Part shown: in pieces, positions 24,834 to 33,159 of the stretch
How positions within the stretch are numbered: position 1 is the first letter of the stretch
Layout of the letters: each line of letters starts with the position of its first letter
Assembly: GCF_018613725.1 (NCBI RefSeq)
Contig: NZ_JAGGPS010000004.1
Location: forward strand, 1-64,000
Length of the DNA: 64,000 nt
Reading direction: 5' to 3'
Source of the DNA: Hymenobacter sp. ISL-91
Lineage (GTDB): Bacteria > Bacteroidota > Bacteroidia > Cytophagales > Hymenobacteraceae
The notes under the pieces: generated by a model
The model's database searches: none
Told to the model about the DNA's origin: nothing
The model's input: the letters and a program-made list of their open reading frames with translations, nothing else
Position numbers and translations under genes: made by a program

Positions 24834-27800
24834 TTAATACTTAGCCAGGATGGGCGGTGTGGCAGCGTCTGCCTCTTCCTCATCGGCCATCACCTCGGGC
24901 TCGCCCTTGATGCGGATTTTCAGGCTTTCGGTCATCAGGTACATCACCGGCACTACCACCAGCGTAATGAGCGTGGCGAACACCAGACCGAAGATGATGG
25001 TCCAGGCCAGCGGACCCCAGAACGTAACCGACTCGCCGCCGATGAAGAAGTTGGGGCTGCCCGAGTTGAAGAGCTCGTAGAAGTCGATGTTCAGGCCAAT
25101 GGCCAGCGGAATCAGGCCCAGCGTGGCGGCCGTGGCCGTGAGGATAACCGGGTTGAGGCGGGTGCGGCCGGCCAGCACAATAGCCTCGCGCAGGGGCATG
25201 CCCTGGCTGCGCAGCATATCGGTGAACTCGACCAGCAGAATACCGTTTTTCACCACGATACCAGCCAGGGCGATAATACCCACACCCGTCATCACGATGC
25301 TGATATTCATACCCGTAATGGCCAGGCCCAGCAGCACCCCGATAACCGAGAAGATGATTTCGGCCAGGATGATAATTGGCTTGCTGACCGAGTTGAACTG
25401 CATTACCAGGATGAGGAAGATGAGGCCAATGGCGCCCACGGCGGCAATGCCGAGGAAGTCGGAGGTTTCCTTCTGGTCTTCCTGGGCGCCGCCCATTTTC
25501 ACGGTGTAGCCGGGCGGTACCGGGAACGAGCGGAGCGAGGTTTCAATCTGGCGCACCACGTCGGGGCCGGTGAAGCCACCAAGCACGTTCGAGGAAATCG
25601 TAATCACGCGCTTCACGTCTTTGCGCTTGATGCCGCCGTAAGTGGTGCCGTACTTCACATCGGCCACCGAGGCAATGGGCACCTGGCGCACCTGGCCCGT
25701 CGCGTCGCGGAAGGTCAGGGGCGAGTTCAGGATGGCGTCGATGTCGGAGCGGTAGGGCTCGGCGTAGCGCACCTGAATCGGGTACTCGTCGTCGGCCGTC
25801 TTGAATTTGCTGGCCTCGGTGCCGTAGATGGCCGTGCGCACTTCCATGCCGATCTGGGCCGTGCTGATGCCCTCACGGTTGGCCCGAATGCGGTTGATGT
25901 CGACTGCAATTTCGGGGTTGCGGTCTTCGAGGTTCGAGCGCAGCTGCTCAATGCCGCCAATGTTGGCCGAATCGAGGTAGCTCGTCACGTCTTTCGACAG
26001 CTTGATAAGCGTCGGGTAGTCATCACCCGATACTTCGATGGCAATAGGCTTGCCAGTGGGCGGGCCGCTGCTTTCCTGGTCTACCGAAATTTCGGTACCC
26101 GGAATGCCTTTTACCACCTCTCGGATTTTGTCCATGTAGCCGGCTGTTGCCGGTCCGGTCCGGTCGCTCATCTCCTTGAACGCCACGGCCACTTTGGCCA
26201 GGTTCGACTGCGACGTACCGGCGGCCGATGCCTCGCCGGGGTCGGCGGCGCCAATGGCCACGTTGGTAATCACCGACTCCACATCGGGGTTGTCCTTACC
26301 GATAACGCCGTAGATGCGTTGTTCGAGGATGCGGGCCACCGAGTCGGTAACGGCTACGCGGGTACCCACCGGCATTTTCAGGTAGGTATAGATGAACTTG
26401 GGGTCGCCTTTGGGGAAGAAGTCGACCTTGGGGCTACGGGCCCCGATGGCCACAACCGACAGCACAAACAGCACCACCATGCTCAGCATAATGGCTTTCG
26501 GCCACGAGATGGCCCAGCCCACAAGCCGGGCGTACGAGTCCTGAAAGCGGGGCAGCACCTTGGTCTGGAAGCCGGCAATCAGATGCACGAACACGAAGCG
26601 GTTGAGAATCACGAGCACGGCCAGCGTCAGCATCAGGCTGCCCAGGAACGTCGAGCCGACCAGGAAGCCGATGATGGCAATCAGTACCATGATACCGATG
26701 GCAATGGACAGCGGCCGGTCCCACTTGGGCTTCTCGCCTAAGTGGTGGTCTTCGCGCTCCATGAAGCTCACGGCAAACACCGGGTTCATGATGAAGGCCA
26801 CGATAAGCGACGACATGAGCGTAAGAATGAGCGTAACGGGCAGGTAGAACATGAACGAGCCCACAATACCGGGCCAGAACATGAGCGGCACGAACGGCGC
26901 AACGGTGGTGAGCGTACCGGCCAGTACCGGAATAAATACCTCGCCGGCCGCGTATTTGGCGGCCTGGGCCGTCGTCAGCTCGGGGTGCTCGTGCAGCAGG
27001 CGGTGGGTGTTCTCAATAACCACAATGGCGTCATCCACCACGATGCCTAGCGCCAGCAGGAAGGCGAAGAGTACAATCATGTTGAGCGAGAAGTCGAGCG
27101 TGGGCAGCAGCACGAAGGCCAGGAACATGCTCAGCGGCACCGACAGGCCCACGAACAGGGCGTTGGTGGTGCCCATGAAGAACATCAGGATCAGCGTTAC
27201 CAGGATAAAGCCGATGATGATAGTGTTGATCAGGTCGTGGAGCGTAACGCGGGTGTCGTTGGAGGTGTCGCCCGTAACGGTAATAGTCAGCTCCTGGGGC
27301 AGCGTTTTCTCGGCTTCCGCCACAATCTCCTTGATTTTGTCGGAGGCATCGATCAGGTTTTCGCCCTGGCGCTTCACCACGTTCAGCGTTACGGCGGGCT
27401 TGCCATCGAGACGGGCAAACGATTCGCGGTCCTTGAAGCCGTCGGTGACGGTGGCAATGTCGCCGAGGCGCACGGCCGAGCCGTTCAGGTTCTTGAGTTG
27501 GATGTTGGCAATGTTGTCGGCCCGCACGTACTGGCCGGCCACGCGCACGGCGCGCTTCTGGTTGCCCACATCCACGGTACCGCCCGAAATGGTCACGTTT
27601 TCGCGGGCAATGGCGGCGCTGATGTCCGAAAAGCTCAGGCGCGACGCCCGCAGCCGGTTCAGGTCCACGTCCACGTTCACCTGCTGGTCGAGGGCCCCGA
27701 TGATGTCGACGCGGGTGATTTCGGGCAGGGCCTCAATCTTGTCCTGGAAGTCGTCGGCGTACTTTTTCAGCTGGCTGATAGGCAGGTTGCCAGCCAGGTT

Positions 27801-28247
27801 GATGTTCATAATGGGCAGCTCCGACAGGTTGACTTCCTGCACGGTGGGCGGCGAGGGCAGGTCGTTGGGCAGCTCGGAGCTGGCCTTGTCCACGGCGTCC
27901 TTGATGAGCTGCTTGGCATACTGCACGTCGACGCCGGAGGTAAACTCCACGTCCACGATGGCGTAATCCTGGTTCGAAGTCGAAGAAATCTTCTTCACCC
28001 CATTTACGCTCTTGATTTCCTTTTCGATCTGGCGCGTGACCAGGTTCTCGATGTCGGTGGGCGAAGTGCCAGGGTAAATCGTGGCCACGATAATGCGCGG
28101 AATCACGATGTCGGGAAACTTCTCTTTGCCCAGCTTGATGTAGGCAAAAATGCCCATAATGGTGAGAATAAGCGTGACGATGTAAATCGTCGTCTTATTG
28201 TCGATGGACCAACTGGTGGGTCCGAATTCTTTTCCGGTGTCCTGCAT
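24834..28247 (-). CDS. RND efflux transporter permease (HAE1/AcrB-like)
   Basis: Inner-membrane proton-driven pump subunit of 1137 residues, slightly longer than AcrB. It opens with a transmembrane helix (IYIVTLILTIMGIFAYIKLG), then periplasmic porter segments, then the membrane block with LLALGIVVDDAIVVIENTHR, which carries the Asp pair of TM4 used in proton relay, and GITGMN-like LAITGMNISIVMTGVGIIALAGIVVKNGILLVEF in the second half. It is last in the operon tetR-tolC-adaptor-four-helix gene-pump, and a terminator follows. The substrate (drug or other) cannot be told. Confidence 0.93.
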   Translation of the reverse strand: MQDTGKEFGPTSWSIDNKTTIYIVTLILTIMGIFAYIKLGKEKFPDIVIPRIIVATIYPGTSPTDIENLVTRQIEKEIKSVNGVKKISSTSNQDYAIVDVEFTSGVDVQYAKQLIKDAVDKASSELPNDLPSPPTVQEVNLSELPIMNINLAGNLPISQLKKYADDFQDKIEALPEITRVDIIGALDQQVNVDVDLNRLRASRLSFSDISAAIARENVTISGGTVDVGNQKRAVRVAGQYVRADNIANIQLKNLNGSAVRLGDIATVTDGFKDRESFARLDGKPAVTLNVVKRQGENLIDASDKIKEIVAEAEKTLPQELTITVTGDTSNDTRVTLHDLINTIIIGFILVTLILMFFMGTTNALFVGLSVPLSMFLAFVLLPTLDFSLNMIVLFAFLLALGIVVDDAIVVIENTHRLLHEHPELTTAQAAKYAAGEVFIPVLAGTLTTVAPFVPLMFWPGIVGSFMFYLPVTLILTLMSSLIVAFIMNPVFAVSFMEREDHHLGEKPKWDRPLSIAIGIMVLIAIIGFLVGSTFLGSLMLTLAVLVILNRFVFVHLIAGFQTKVLPRFQDSYARLVGWAISWPKAIMLSMVVLFVLSVVAIGARSPKVDFFPKGDPKFIYTYLKMPVGTRVAVTDSVARILEQRIYGVIGKDNPDVESVITNVAIGAADPGEASAAGTSQSNLAKVAVAFKEMSDRTGPATAGYMDKIREVVKGIPGTEISVDQESSGPPTGKPIAIEVSGDDYPTLIKLSKDVTSYLDSANIGGIEQLRSNLEDRNPEIAVDINRIRANREGISTAQIGMEVRTAIYGTEASKFKTADDEYPIQVRYAEPYRSDIDAILNSPLTFRDATGQVRQVPIASVADVKYGTTYGGIKRKDVKRVITISSNVLGGFTGPDVVRQIETSLRSFPVPPGYTVKMGGAQEDQKETSDFLGIAAVGAIGLIFLILVMQFNSVSKPIIILAEIIFSVIGVLLGLAITGMNISIVMTGVGIIALAGIVVKNGILLVEFTDMLRSQGMPLREAIVLAGRTRLNPVILTATAATLGLIPLAIGLNIDFYELFNSGSPNFFIGGESVTFWGPLAWTIIFGLVFATLITLVVVPVMYLMTESLKIRIKGEPEVMADEEEADAATPPILAKY

Positions 28248-28257
28248 GGTGGTTTTA

Positions 28258-28290
28258 AGCTATTAGCTGATAGCTGTTAGCTATTAGCTT
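28258..28290. repeat. Heptamer array 2, left arm
   Basis: Units AGCTATT, AGCTGAT, AGCTGTT, AGCTATT, AGCTT, exactly in 7-base register, just upstream of the pump gene. It pairs as an inverted partner with 28758-28792 across the four-helix-bundle gene. Confidence 0.85.
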
Positions 28291-28333
28291 GTCTTGGGGA
28301 TACCTGACGACCGATGTGGCCGGCTGGTGAAGC

Positions 28334-28705
28334 TTAGGCTGATAGTCTTTCGTTCGTTGTGAGCCGGCTGATAAAGCCATGCAGCATTTTGATCTCCTCC
28401 TCCAACAAACCAGGTAACAAGCAGTCAGCAGGAAGAGTCAATAGTTGCGTTTGAATAGCTACGATGAGTTGCGTGTCCAATTCGAAGCAGGAGCCCAGCG
28501 CTATTTCCAGAAAGTGCCGGTACTCCTTTTCACTCGTTCTACTGCTGCCTTCGGCAATGTTGGAAGGAATAGAAACTGCCGCCCGAGTCATCTGGCTCCG
28601 CAGCCCGTAGGTCTCTTCCCGGGGCAACTGGCGAGCTAACTCGTAGGTTGCAGCCACTATTTCCAGTCCTCGCTGCCACACCTTCAGTTCTTTGTAGTTT
28701 TTCAT
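28334..28705 (-). CDS. Four-helix-bundle protein (S23/TIGR02436, Avd-like)
   Basis: Protein of 123 residues of the four helix bundle family related to 23S rRNA intervening-sequence proteins and to the Avd accessory factor of diversity-generating retroelements. Diagnostic blocks are LKVWQRGLEIVAATYELARQLP, ETYGLRSQMTRAAVSIPSNIAEGSSR and the EKEYRHFLEIALGSCFELDTQL helix. It interrupts the efflux operon between adaptor and pump genes. Heptamer arrays flank it on both sides, and its C-terminal codons overlap a CAACGAACGAAAG sequence also found at an array edge at 41840-41852. Family members have no proven cellular function. No reverse transcriptase is nearby. Confidence 0.88.
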   Translation of the reverse strand: MKNYKELKVWQRGLEIVAATYELARQLPREETYGLRSQMTRAAVSIPSNIAEGSSRTSEKEYRHFLEIALGSCFELDTQLIVAIQTQLLTLPADCLLPGLLEEEIKMLHGFISRLTTNERLSA

Positions 28706-28757
28706 AAGAATCTCAGAAACGGAGGTGTGAGAATGCGAAACCGGCCGCCTGAACGAA

Positions 28758-28792
28758 AGCTAACAGCTAACAGCTTTCAGCTATAAGCTAAT
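28758..28792. repeat. Heptamer array 2, right arm
   Basis: Units AGCTAAC, AGCTAAC, AGCTTTC, AGCTATA, AGCTAAT in strict 7-base register. It is preceded by GAACGAAAG and its end overlaps the last codons of the adaptor gene. Confidence 0.85.
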
Positions 28793-29932
28793 ACTCTGTC
28801 CTTCGTTCAGGCTCTGGTAGCCGGCCGAAATCACCTGGTCGCCGGTTTGCAGGCCCTCGGTTACCTCGACTTTGCCGTTGTAGGTGTTGCCTACTTTGAT
28901 GATGCGCTTGGCGGCCACTTTCTTGCCGCCCTTGTCGTCTACTACCAGCACGTAGCTGTTCTGCTCGTCGCGCTGCACCAGGTCAACGGGCAGTACGGTG
29001 GCGTTCTGGCGGTTGTAGTTGAGAATGCGCACGTTGGTAACCATGTTGGGGCGCAGGCGGCCCGCTTTGCCGGGGTCGGCCAGGCGCAGCTCAATAGTGA
29101 AGGTCCGGCTGGTGGGGTTAATGGTGCTCGTTACCACGCGCACGGTGGCGTTCAGGTCGCTTTCGCCGAGGTCGGGAATGGTCACGAGGGCTTTGTCGCC
29201 TACCTTGATGCTGTTGGCGTAGGCTTCCGACACATCGACCACGATTTTGCCGCTGCCGCTGTTGCTGAGCAGCTTTACCACCGGCGCGCCGGGGGCCACC
29301 GTTTCGCCCAGCTTCGGCAGCACGTCGTCTACGGTTCCGCCGAAGGGCGCTACTACCCGGTACAGCTCGCGCTGCCGGTTAAGGGTGGCCAGGTTACTCT
29401 GGAGTGCCCGGTAGTTGTTGCGAGCCTGCAGGAACTGGATTTCGGTGCCAATCTGCTGGTCCCAGAGGCGCTTCTGCTTTTCGTACACCACCTTGGCCAG
29501 GTCCATGCGCACCTTCAGCTCGGCCACGCTGGCATCGAGCACCGCGGCATCCACAGTAGCCAGCGTCTGGCCCTTGCGCACTTGGTCGCCGCGCTTTACG
29601 CTGAGCGTGGTGAGCGTGCCGGCCGCGCGGGCCGATACGGTGGCGTTCTGGTCGAAATCGACCCGGCCCTGCACTTCGAGGTAGCTCTTAAAATCCTCGT
29701 TGGCCACCTTAATTACCGATACGGGCGTGGCCTGCACGGCAGCCTCGGCACCCGCAGTGCCGGTTTTAGCCTCCAGCTCCGAAATTTTGGCCTGGGTGCT
29801 GGCCTGCTCCTGCTTGAGCTTGACGAGCTCCGCCGCCGGGTCTTTGGTGCCGCAGGAGGCGAGGGAGCCGCAAGCTGCAAGCCACAAGCCACAAGCCGCA
29901 ATGCGCGAGGGAGTAATTGAAACGAAAGACAT
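28781..29932 (-). CDS. RND periplasmic adaptor lipoprotein (MFP/HlyD type)
   Basis: Membrane-fusion protein of 383 residues linking pump and outer-membrane channel. A lipobox LASC gives Cys27. A coiled coil ([23 protein letters not shown]) and the lipoyl/barrel-sandwich halves follow: [24 protein letters not shown] and [27 protein letters not shown]. An alpha-hairpin lies between them and a beta-barrel [22 protein letters not shown] after. Oddly, residues 12-21 of the signal peptide are written by a heptamer array (29870-29897), giving a repeated AACG. It sits between tolC and the four-helix gene in the operon. Confidence 0.92.
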   Translation of the reverse strand: MSFVSITPSRIAACGLWLAACGSLASCGTKDPAAELVKLKQEQASTQAKISELEAKTGTAGAEAAVQATPVSVIKVANEDFKSYLEVQGRVDFDQNATVSARAAGTLTTLSVKRGDQVRKGQTLATVDAAVLDASVAELKVRMDLAKVVYEKQKRLWDQQIGTEIQFLQARNNYRALQSNLATLNRQRELYRVVAPFGGTVDDVLPKLGETVAPGAPVVKLLSNSGSGKIVVDVSEAYANSIKVGDKALVTIPDLGESDLNATVRVVTSTINPTSRTFTIELRLADPGKAGRLRPNMVTNVRILNYNRQNATVLPVDLVQRDEQNSYVLVVDDKGGKKVAAKRIIKVGNTYNGKVEVTEGLQTGDQVISAGYQSLNEGQSISL

Positions 29933-30014
29933 ATGCTTACTAGGAAGAGAGTTGAGAATTAGCGAGCAATCAAGCGCAAAAGACTTGCAGCTTGTGGCTT
30001 GCGGCTTGAAGCTT
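29870..30014. repeat. Heptamer inverted array 3, partly coding
   Basis: The left arm (29870-29897) is GCAAGCT, GCAAGCC, ACAAGCC, ACAAGCC and lies inside the adaptor signal-peptide codons. The right arm (29984-30014) is CTTGCAG, CTTGTGG, CTTGCGG, CTTGAAG, CTT and reaches into the tolC stop codon. Both keep 7-base register around the gap between the two genes. Confidence 0.8.
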
Positions 30015-31701
30015 AATTAGAGGCTTTGCGGAATAGCTCGCCAGTGGCTTTGTCGCGGTCGACCTTGGCCACCAGCACGTCGTAGAGGGCGGCGTAGTAG
30101 TTGGTCTGGGCTTCGCGCAGGCTGGTTTCGGCCGAAATCACCTCCAGGTTGGCACCTACACCTTCCTGAAACTTGATGCGCGATACGCGCGACACTTCTT
30201 CGGCCAGGCTTAGGTTGGCGCGCTGGTTGTCGAGCACATCGAGGGCGTTGATGAGGCTGGTGCGGCTCTGGGCATCCTGCAAATCGATGCTCTGGCGCAG
30301 CGTTTCGAAGCCCCGCTCAATAGTTTGCTGCTGAATGCGTGACTGTTGCACCAGGTACTTGCGACGGAAGCCGTCGAACACCGGAATCTGCAAACTCAGC
30401 CCCACATTGCCAAAGCCAAACCAGTTCTGGTTGGGAAAGCCGTTGCCAGTGCGCGAGTCGGGCCCGCGGAAGGCGAACAGGTCGCCGGCGGTGAGGCCCG
30501 AGCCCGAGAAGCCGTAGGCCGCTGTGGCCAGCAGGCGCGGGTAAGCCCCGGCCCGGCGGTTGGCCAAATCGAGGCCAGCCAGGGCCTGCTGGGTTTCGAG
30601 CGTGCTGAACTCGATGCGGTTGTTGTAGTTGATGGCGCCGGCCAGCTGCCCGGTGCGGGCACCGCTCAGGGCCGTCTGCTGGTCCTGGGCGCGCTGGTCG
30701 GCACCGTTGGGCGAAGCTACGTCCGGCGCTGTCGGCACACTGCCGAGGCCGCTCACGCCGCCGCCGGTCTTGAAGTCAGCGGCGCCCAGGGTGCGGCGCA
30801 GCGAGCCGGCATCTACCAGGGCCGTACTCAGCGAGTCGCTCAGGGCTACGGCCTGCTGTTGGGGCAGACCCATCTGAAACTTGAGTAGCGCCACGCTCAG
30901 GTCAGTGAGGCGGCTGGCTTTCTGCTGCTCCACCACCAAGTTGTTGCGCTGCACCTGCAGGCGCTGCACATCGAGCTTTTCGGCGAAGCCCGCCTTAAAC
31001 GTTTCGTTGGTCTGGTAAAGCAGCGTGTCGAGGCGCTGCACGTTGCGCGACAGCAGCTGGAGCCGCTCGCGGGCCACCAACGTGCTATAGTACGCCTTGC
31101 TTACCTGCTCCACCACGTCGATTTCGGCCTGCTGGGTTTGCTTCTGGGCCAGCTCCTCGTACACTTTGGCCGCTTTCAGGCCAATGAGGTAAGCCCCATC
31201 AAACAGCAGCTGCGACACTGAGGCGCTGGTGTTGCCGGCCCACTGCAGCCCGAACGCGAAGGCCTGGGGCGGCATGGGCTCCGAGGGCAGCGTTACCGTG
31301 CCCAGGTTCACCGTCTGCCCGTTCTGGGCCGCGGCAATATCCTGGGGCGTGAGCGTAGTGGCCGAGGCGCCACCACCCAGCGCCCCGAAGTTTACCAGGC
31401 TCTTCTGCAGCTTGAAGTTGTCGGCCACGTTGGCCGCCACGTTCACCTGGGGCAGGCCCGCCGACCGGATTTCGCCTACTTTGGCCTTGGCCGTCTGCTC
31501 GCCCAGCCGGGTAGCCAGCAGCGTCGACTTGTTTTGTATGGCGTAATCGATGGCCTGCTTCAGGCTCAGCGGCAGCGTGCCCGAAGTGGCTTCCAGCGGG
31601 GTGCCCAGCGCGGGTTGGGCCGTTTGGGCCAGCGCGGCCCCGGCCGGGGCCAGCAGGCCCGGCCCGGCGGCCAGCAGCAAAAGGCGAAGGTTCTTTTTCA
31701 T
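30013..31701 (-). CDS. TolC-family outer-membrane efflux protein
   Basis: Outer-membrane channel of 562 residues completing the tripartite pump. A signal peptide ([25 protein letters not shown]) precedes two repeated coiled-coil/strand halves: [25 protein letters not shown] near the start and [27 protein letters not shown] in the second half, then a final [24 protein letters not shown] helix. A Gly/Ala-rich insert (about 300-350, [14 protein letters not shown]) is unusual. ATG 31701 opens the signal peptide. It follows tetR by 99 bases and precedes the adaptor. Confidence 0.92.
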   Translation of the reverse strand: MKKNLRLLLLAAGPGLLAPAGAALAQTAQPALGTPLEATSGTLPLSLKQAIDYAIQNKSTLLATRLGEQTAKAKVGEIRSAGLPQVNVAANVADNFKLQKSLVNFGALGGGASATTLTPQDIAAAQNGQTVNLGTVTLPSEPMPPQAFAFGLQWAGNTSASVSQLLFDGAYLIGLKAAKVYEELAQKQTQQAEIDVVEQVSKAYYSTLVARERLQLLSRNVQRLDTLLYQTNETFKAGFAEKLDVQRLQVQRNNLVVEQQKASRLTDLSVALLKFQMGLPQQQAVALSDSLSTALVDAGSLRRTLGAADFKTGGGVSGLGSVPTAPDVASPNGADQRAQDQQTALSGARTGQLAGAINYNNRIEFSTLETQQALAGLDLANRRAGAYPRLLATAAYGFSGSGLTAGDLFAFRGPDSRTGNGFPNQNWFGFGNVGLSLQIPVFDGFRRKYLVQQSRIQQQTIERGFETLRQSIDLQDAQSRTSLINALDVLDNQRANLSLAEEVSRVSRIKFQEGVGANLEVISAETSLREAQTNYYAALYDVLVAKVDRDKATGELFRKASN

Positions 31702-31800
31702 ATAAAAGGTAAGCGGGAGTTGCGGTGTTAGTGCCTGGTTGGCAGTGCATAGCGCTGATTTATGCGCAGACTCTTGCCAAAAATGCAATGCGGTAAAACG

Positions 31801-32415
31801 CTATTCTTCTTCTGTTACGTGGCGGTACTCGTTGATGAGCTTGTGCCCCTTGAGCGTGACCAGACCCAGCAGAAAGTGCTCGTTGCAGGCCAGCTGCACC
31901 CGCGACTGCCCGAAGTGGGTGTGCGGAAATATGTCGGGGTCGAATAGGGTGTCAATCTGGGCCAGGCGCAGGCGGGCCAGCACCTCCACATCGAGGTTGG
32001 CGCGGTACAGCCCCTCTGCCATCCCCCGGTGCAGGTTGTCCTGAATCTGGGTGAGGATATACCGGCTTTTGTGGTCGTGGAACAGCTGCCAGGCCGCCGG
32101 GTAGTACTTGCGCAAATCGTGCACGGTGTTGGGGTTCACTTGCGAGAATTGCCGCTCAGCCCACTCCATCATGCGCACCATTTCGTCCACGGCATTGTCG
32201 GCCACGTTGGCAATGCCTTCGCACTCGCCCTGCACCCGGCAGAGGTGGCCGCCAATTACGCCCGATACCAGGTCGTCCTTCTTATCGAACCACTTGTAGA
32301 GCGTTTTTTTGGATATACCCAGGTCAGAGGCAATGTCATCCATCGACACGCTCTTTATCCCGTTGCGGGTAAAGAGCAGCAGGGCGGATTGCAGAATTCG
32401 GTCTTTGATTTCCAT
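31801..32415 (-). CDS. TetR-family repressor of the efflux operon
   Basis: Regulator of 204 residues. The N-terminal helix-turn-helix is visible as LLLFTRNGIKSVSMDDIASDLGISKKTLYKWF (12-43), and the C-terminal helices form a ligand-binding domain without clear relatives. As the first gene of the tetR-tolC-adaptor-pump cluster on the same strand, it probably controls itself and the pump. ATG 32415 (MEIKDRILQ) is chosen over the frame start 17 codons upstream, because a -7 element ends nine bases before it. Confidence 0.9.
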   Translation of the reverse strand: MEIKDRILQSALLLFTRNGIKSVSMDDIASDLGISKKTLYKWFDKKDDLVSGVIGGHLCRVQGECEGIANVADNAVDEMVRMMEWAERQFSQVNPNTVHDLRKYYPAAWQLFHDHKSRYILTQIQDNLHRGMAEGLYRANLDVEVLARLRLAQIDTLFDPDIFPHTHFGQSRVQLACNEHFLLGLVTLKGHKLINEYRHVTEEE

Positions 32416-32424
32416 AGCAGGCCG

Positions 32425-32432
32425 CAAAGATA
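32425..32432 (-). promoter_or_regulatory. TATCTTTG -7 element of the tetR-efflux operon
   Basis: Perfect TAnnTTTG match on the minus strand, ending nine bases before the tetR ATG. It implies a very short leader and fixes the start. Confidence 0.5.
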
Positions 32433-32630
32433 CGCAGGAAACTTTAAATGAGTTATGGGTTTCCATTTATATTTCTGAATCCTTTCGGCAGCCGCTCTGC
32501 CCGTCGGTTCGGCAGCTACCGGCAAGTGGGCCCGGGGGCTCCGGCAGGCCCCAAATGGCCATTACCCCTTCTGCCTGCTGGCAGCTGTGGGCCGAAACCG
32601 TAACTTGCCTGCTCGCTAACATTTCTAGTC

Positions 32631-33113
32631 ATGAAAATCCGCACCGGCTTCGGCTACGACGTTCATCAGCTCCAGGAAGGGCTGCCTTTCTGGCTCGGCG
32701 GCATCCTGGTGCCCCACACCCACGGCGGCCTCGGCCACTCCGACGCCGACGTGCTCATCCACGTTATCTGCGACGCGCTGCTGGGCGCGGCCAACCTGCG
32801 CGACATCGGCTTTCACTTCCCCGACACCGACCTGCAGTACAAAGGCATCGACTCGAAGCGTCTGTTGGCCGAAGTTGCGCGTCTGTTGCGCGAGAAAGGC
32901 TACAGCATCGGCAACATCGATTCCACTATCTGCCTGGAAGCCCCCAAAGTCAACCCCCACATTCCCGAAATGCAGCGCGTACTGGCCGAGGTACTAGGTA
33001 TTGAATCCGACGACGTGAGCATAAAAGCCACAACCACCGAAAAGCTTGGCTTCGTGGGGCGGCGCGAAGGCGTGGCCGCTTATGCTTCGGTGCTGCTTAT
33101 GAAAAACAGCTAA
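32631..33113 (+). CDS. ispF: 2-C-methyl-D-erythritol 2,4-cyclodiphosphate synthase
   Basis: Enzyme of the MEP isoprenoid pathway, 160 residues, turning CDP-ME 2-phosphate into the cyclodiphosphate with loss of CMP. Zinc ligands are Asp10 and His12 (GYDVHQL) and His44 (ADVLIHVICDALLGA). FPDTD (59-63) and KATTTEKLGFVGRREGVAA are diagnostic, and the length is exactly that of the family. A sequence close to a -7 element (TAACTTGC) lies about 30 bases upstream. The M28 peptidase gene follows 46 bases downstream and could be co-transcribed. Confidence 0.97.
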   Translation: MKIRTGFGYDVHQLQEGLPFWLGGILVPHTHGGLGHSDADVLIHVICDALLGAANLRDIGFHFPDTDLQYKGIDSKRLLAEVARLLREKGYSIGNIDSTICLEAPKVNPHIPEMQRVLAEVLGIESDDVSIKATTTEKLGFVGRREGVAAYASVLLMKNS

Positions 33114-33159
33114 GGCACCGCTTTCTTTGATTCCAGCAACCAAATCCCTCTCCAAAACC

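Noticed and set aside
24768..26741. Plus-strand 657-codon open frame opposite the RND pump
   Set aside because: It is an antisense shadow rich in His, Arg and Gly, while the minus frame is a full-length RND permease.
28334..28705. Four-helix gene as part of a diversity-generating retroelement
   Set aside because: Avd-like proteins accompany reverse transcriptases and template/variable repeats; neither is found in the window.
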